Positions 63,807 to 64,000 of a DNA stretch of 64,000 nucleotides are shown piece by piece. The first letter of the stretch is position 1; the number at the start of each line of letters is the position of its first letter. Origin of the DNA: Pilasporangium apinafurcum (taxonomy: Eukaryota; Oomycota; Peronosporomycetes; Pythiales; Pythiaceae); the NCBI GenBank assembly GCA_001600495.1, contig BCKE01000020.1:433603-497602 (forward strand). The letters are read 5' to 3'. The position numbers and the translations under genes were made by a program. Under the pieces are notes generated by a model. It was not told the origin of the DNA. It searched no databases and was given only the letters and a program-made list of their open reading frames with translations.

Positions 63807-64000
63807 TATGCCACACTGAAAGAAATGCGAAAAATTCCGTAATTAATTTTTGTGACGAGTCTGTGATAACGAAGCCTGTAATGGGCAGTTGTAAACTTAA
63901 AAGGTCACACATAACACAGACTTTCCAATCACATACTGTTATTTGAAGAACTTTCTCAAAGCATGATGAAGCCAATCATATTGAGCTATGTGAATAATTT
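63807..64000. other. AT-rich intergenic DNA at right edge
   Basis: No reading frame or motif of note in the last 190 bp. The window ends before another gene is reached. Confidence 0.35.

Noticed and set aside
1-64000. CRISPR arrays, bacterial operons, tRNA or rRNA genes
   Set aside because: No regularly spaced direct repeats, no ribosome-binding-site-led gene runs, and no cloverleaf or rRNA signature noticed; introns show the DNA is eukaryotic nuclear.

Overview
This window looks like nuclear DNA of a compact eukaryotic genome, most likely a zoospore-forming oomycete (stramenopile). The evidence is indirect. Genes sit about 2 kb apart. Many carry short GT-AG introns, mostly 35-90 nt, while several long genes have none. 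The gene set mixes animal-type cilium/centriole proteins (a CEP162-like protein and a protein with DPY-30-type motifs) with a class I-like myosin carrying a FYVE-like finger, a D-glycerate 3-kinase and a four-CBS plus PB1 protein. An Albugo-, Pythium- or Phytophthora-like source would fit, but I cannot fix the genus from sequence alone. I found no transposon, virus, CRISPR array, rRNA or tRNA.

Layout. 1-9 kb: a seven-helix membrane protein running off the left edge, a myosin, a large LRR protein and eIF6. 9.4-23 kb: a roughly 14-exon CEP162-like gene that shares a 199-bp divergent promoter with a class II eIF4E; then a membrane-anchored tripeptidyl peptidase, a small DPY-30-motif protein and an NHL beta-propeller protein. 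23-33 kb: a D-cysteine desulfhydrase/ACC-deaminase-type enzyme, FOXRED1, a coiled-coil protein, an SLC35F transporter, gankyrin and a tandem pair of globins with predicted lipidated N-termini. 33.5-49.3 kb: UTP13/TBL3, followed by a run of minus-strand genes: RWDD2, a sugar transporter, the BMT5-type rRNA methyltransferase, the BRE1 ubiquitin ligase, a TauE/SafE transporter with an RHLR-EE motif behind its signal peptide, and a conserved protein of unknown role. 49.3-64 kb: a tentative small gene, a CBS-CBS-PB1 tail-anchored protein, a TMUB-like ubiquitin-fold membrane protein, a small two-helix protein, D-glycerate 3-kinase, a CDK5-like kinase, a secretory-pathway protein with C-x10-C repeats and a C-terminal J domain, PXMP4, a very small gene, and AT-rich DNA with two tandem-repeat blocks.

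Most genes are housekeeping: ribosome biogenesis (eIF6, UTP13, BMT5), translation (eIF4E2), proteostasis (gankyrin, TMUB, BRE1, TPP1, J domain) and metabolism. They are interspersed without operon-like logic. The three least ordinary items are the C-x10-C/J-domain protein (59.3-62.1 kb), the paired acylated globins (31.2-33.0 kb) and the RHLR-EE motif on a transporter (47.1 kb). Exon borders were inferred by hand from GT-AG sites and frame continuity, so individual junctions may be off.
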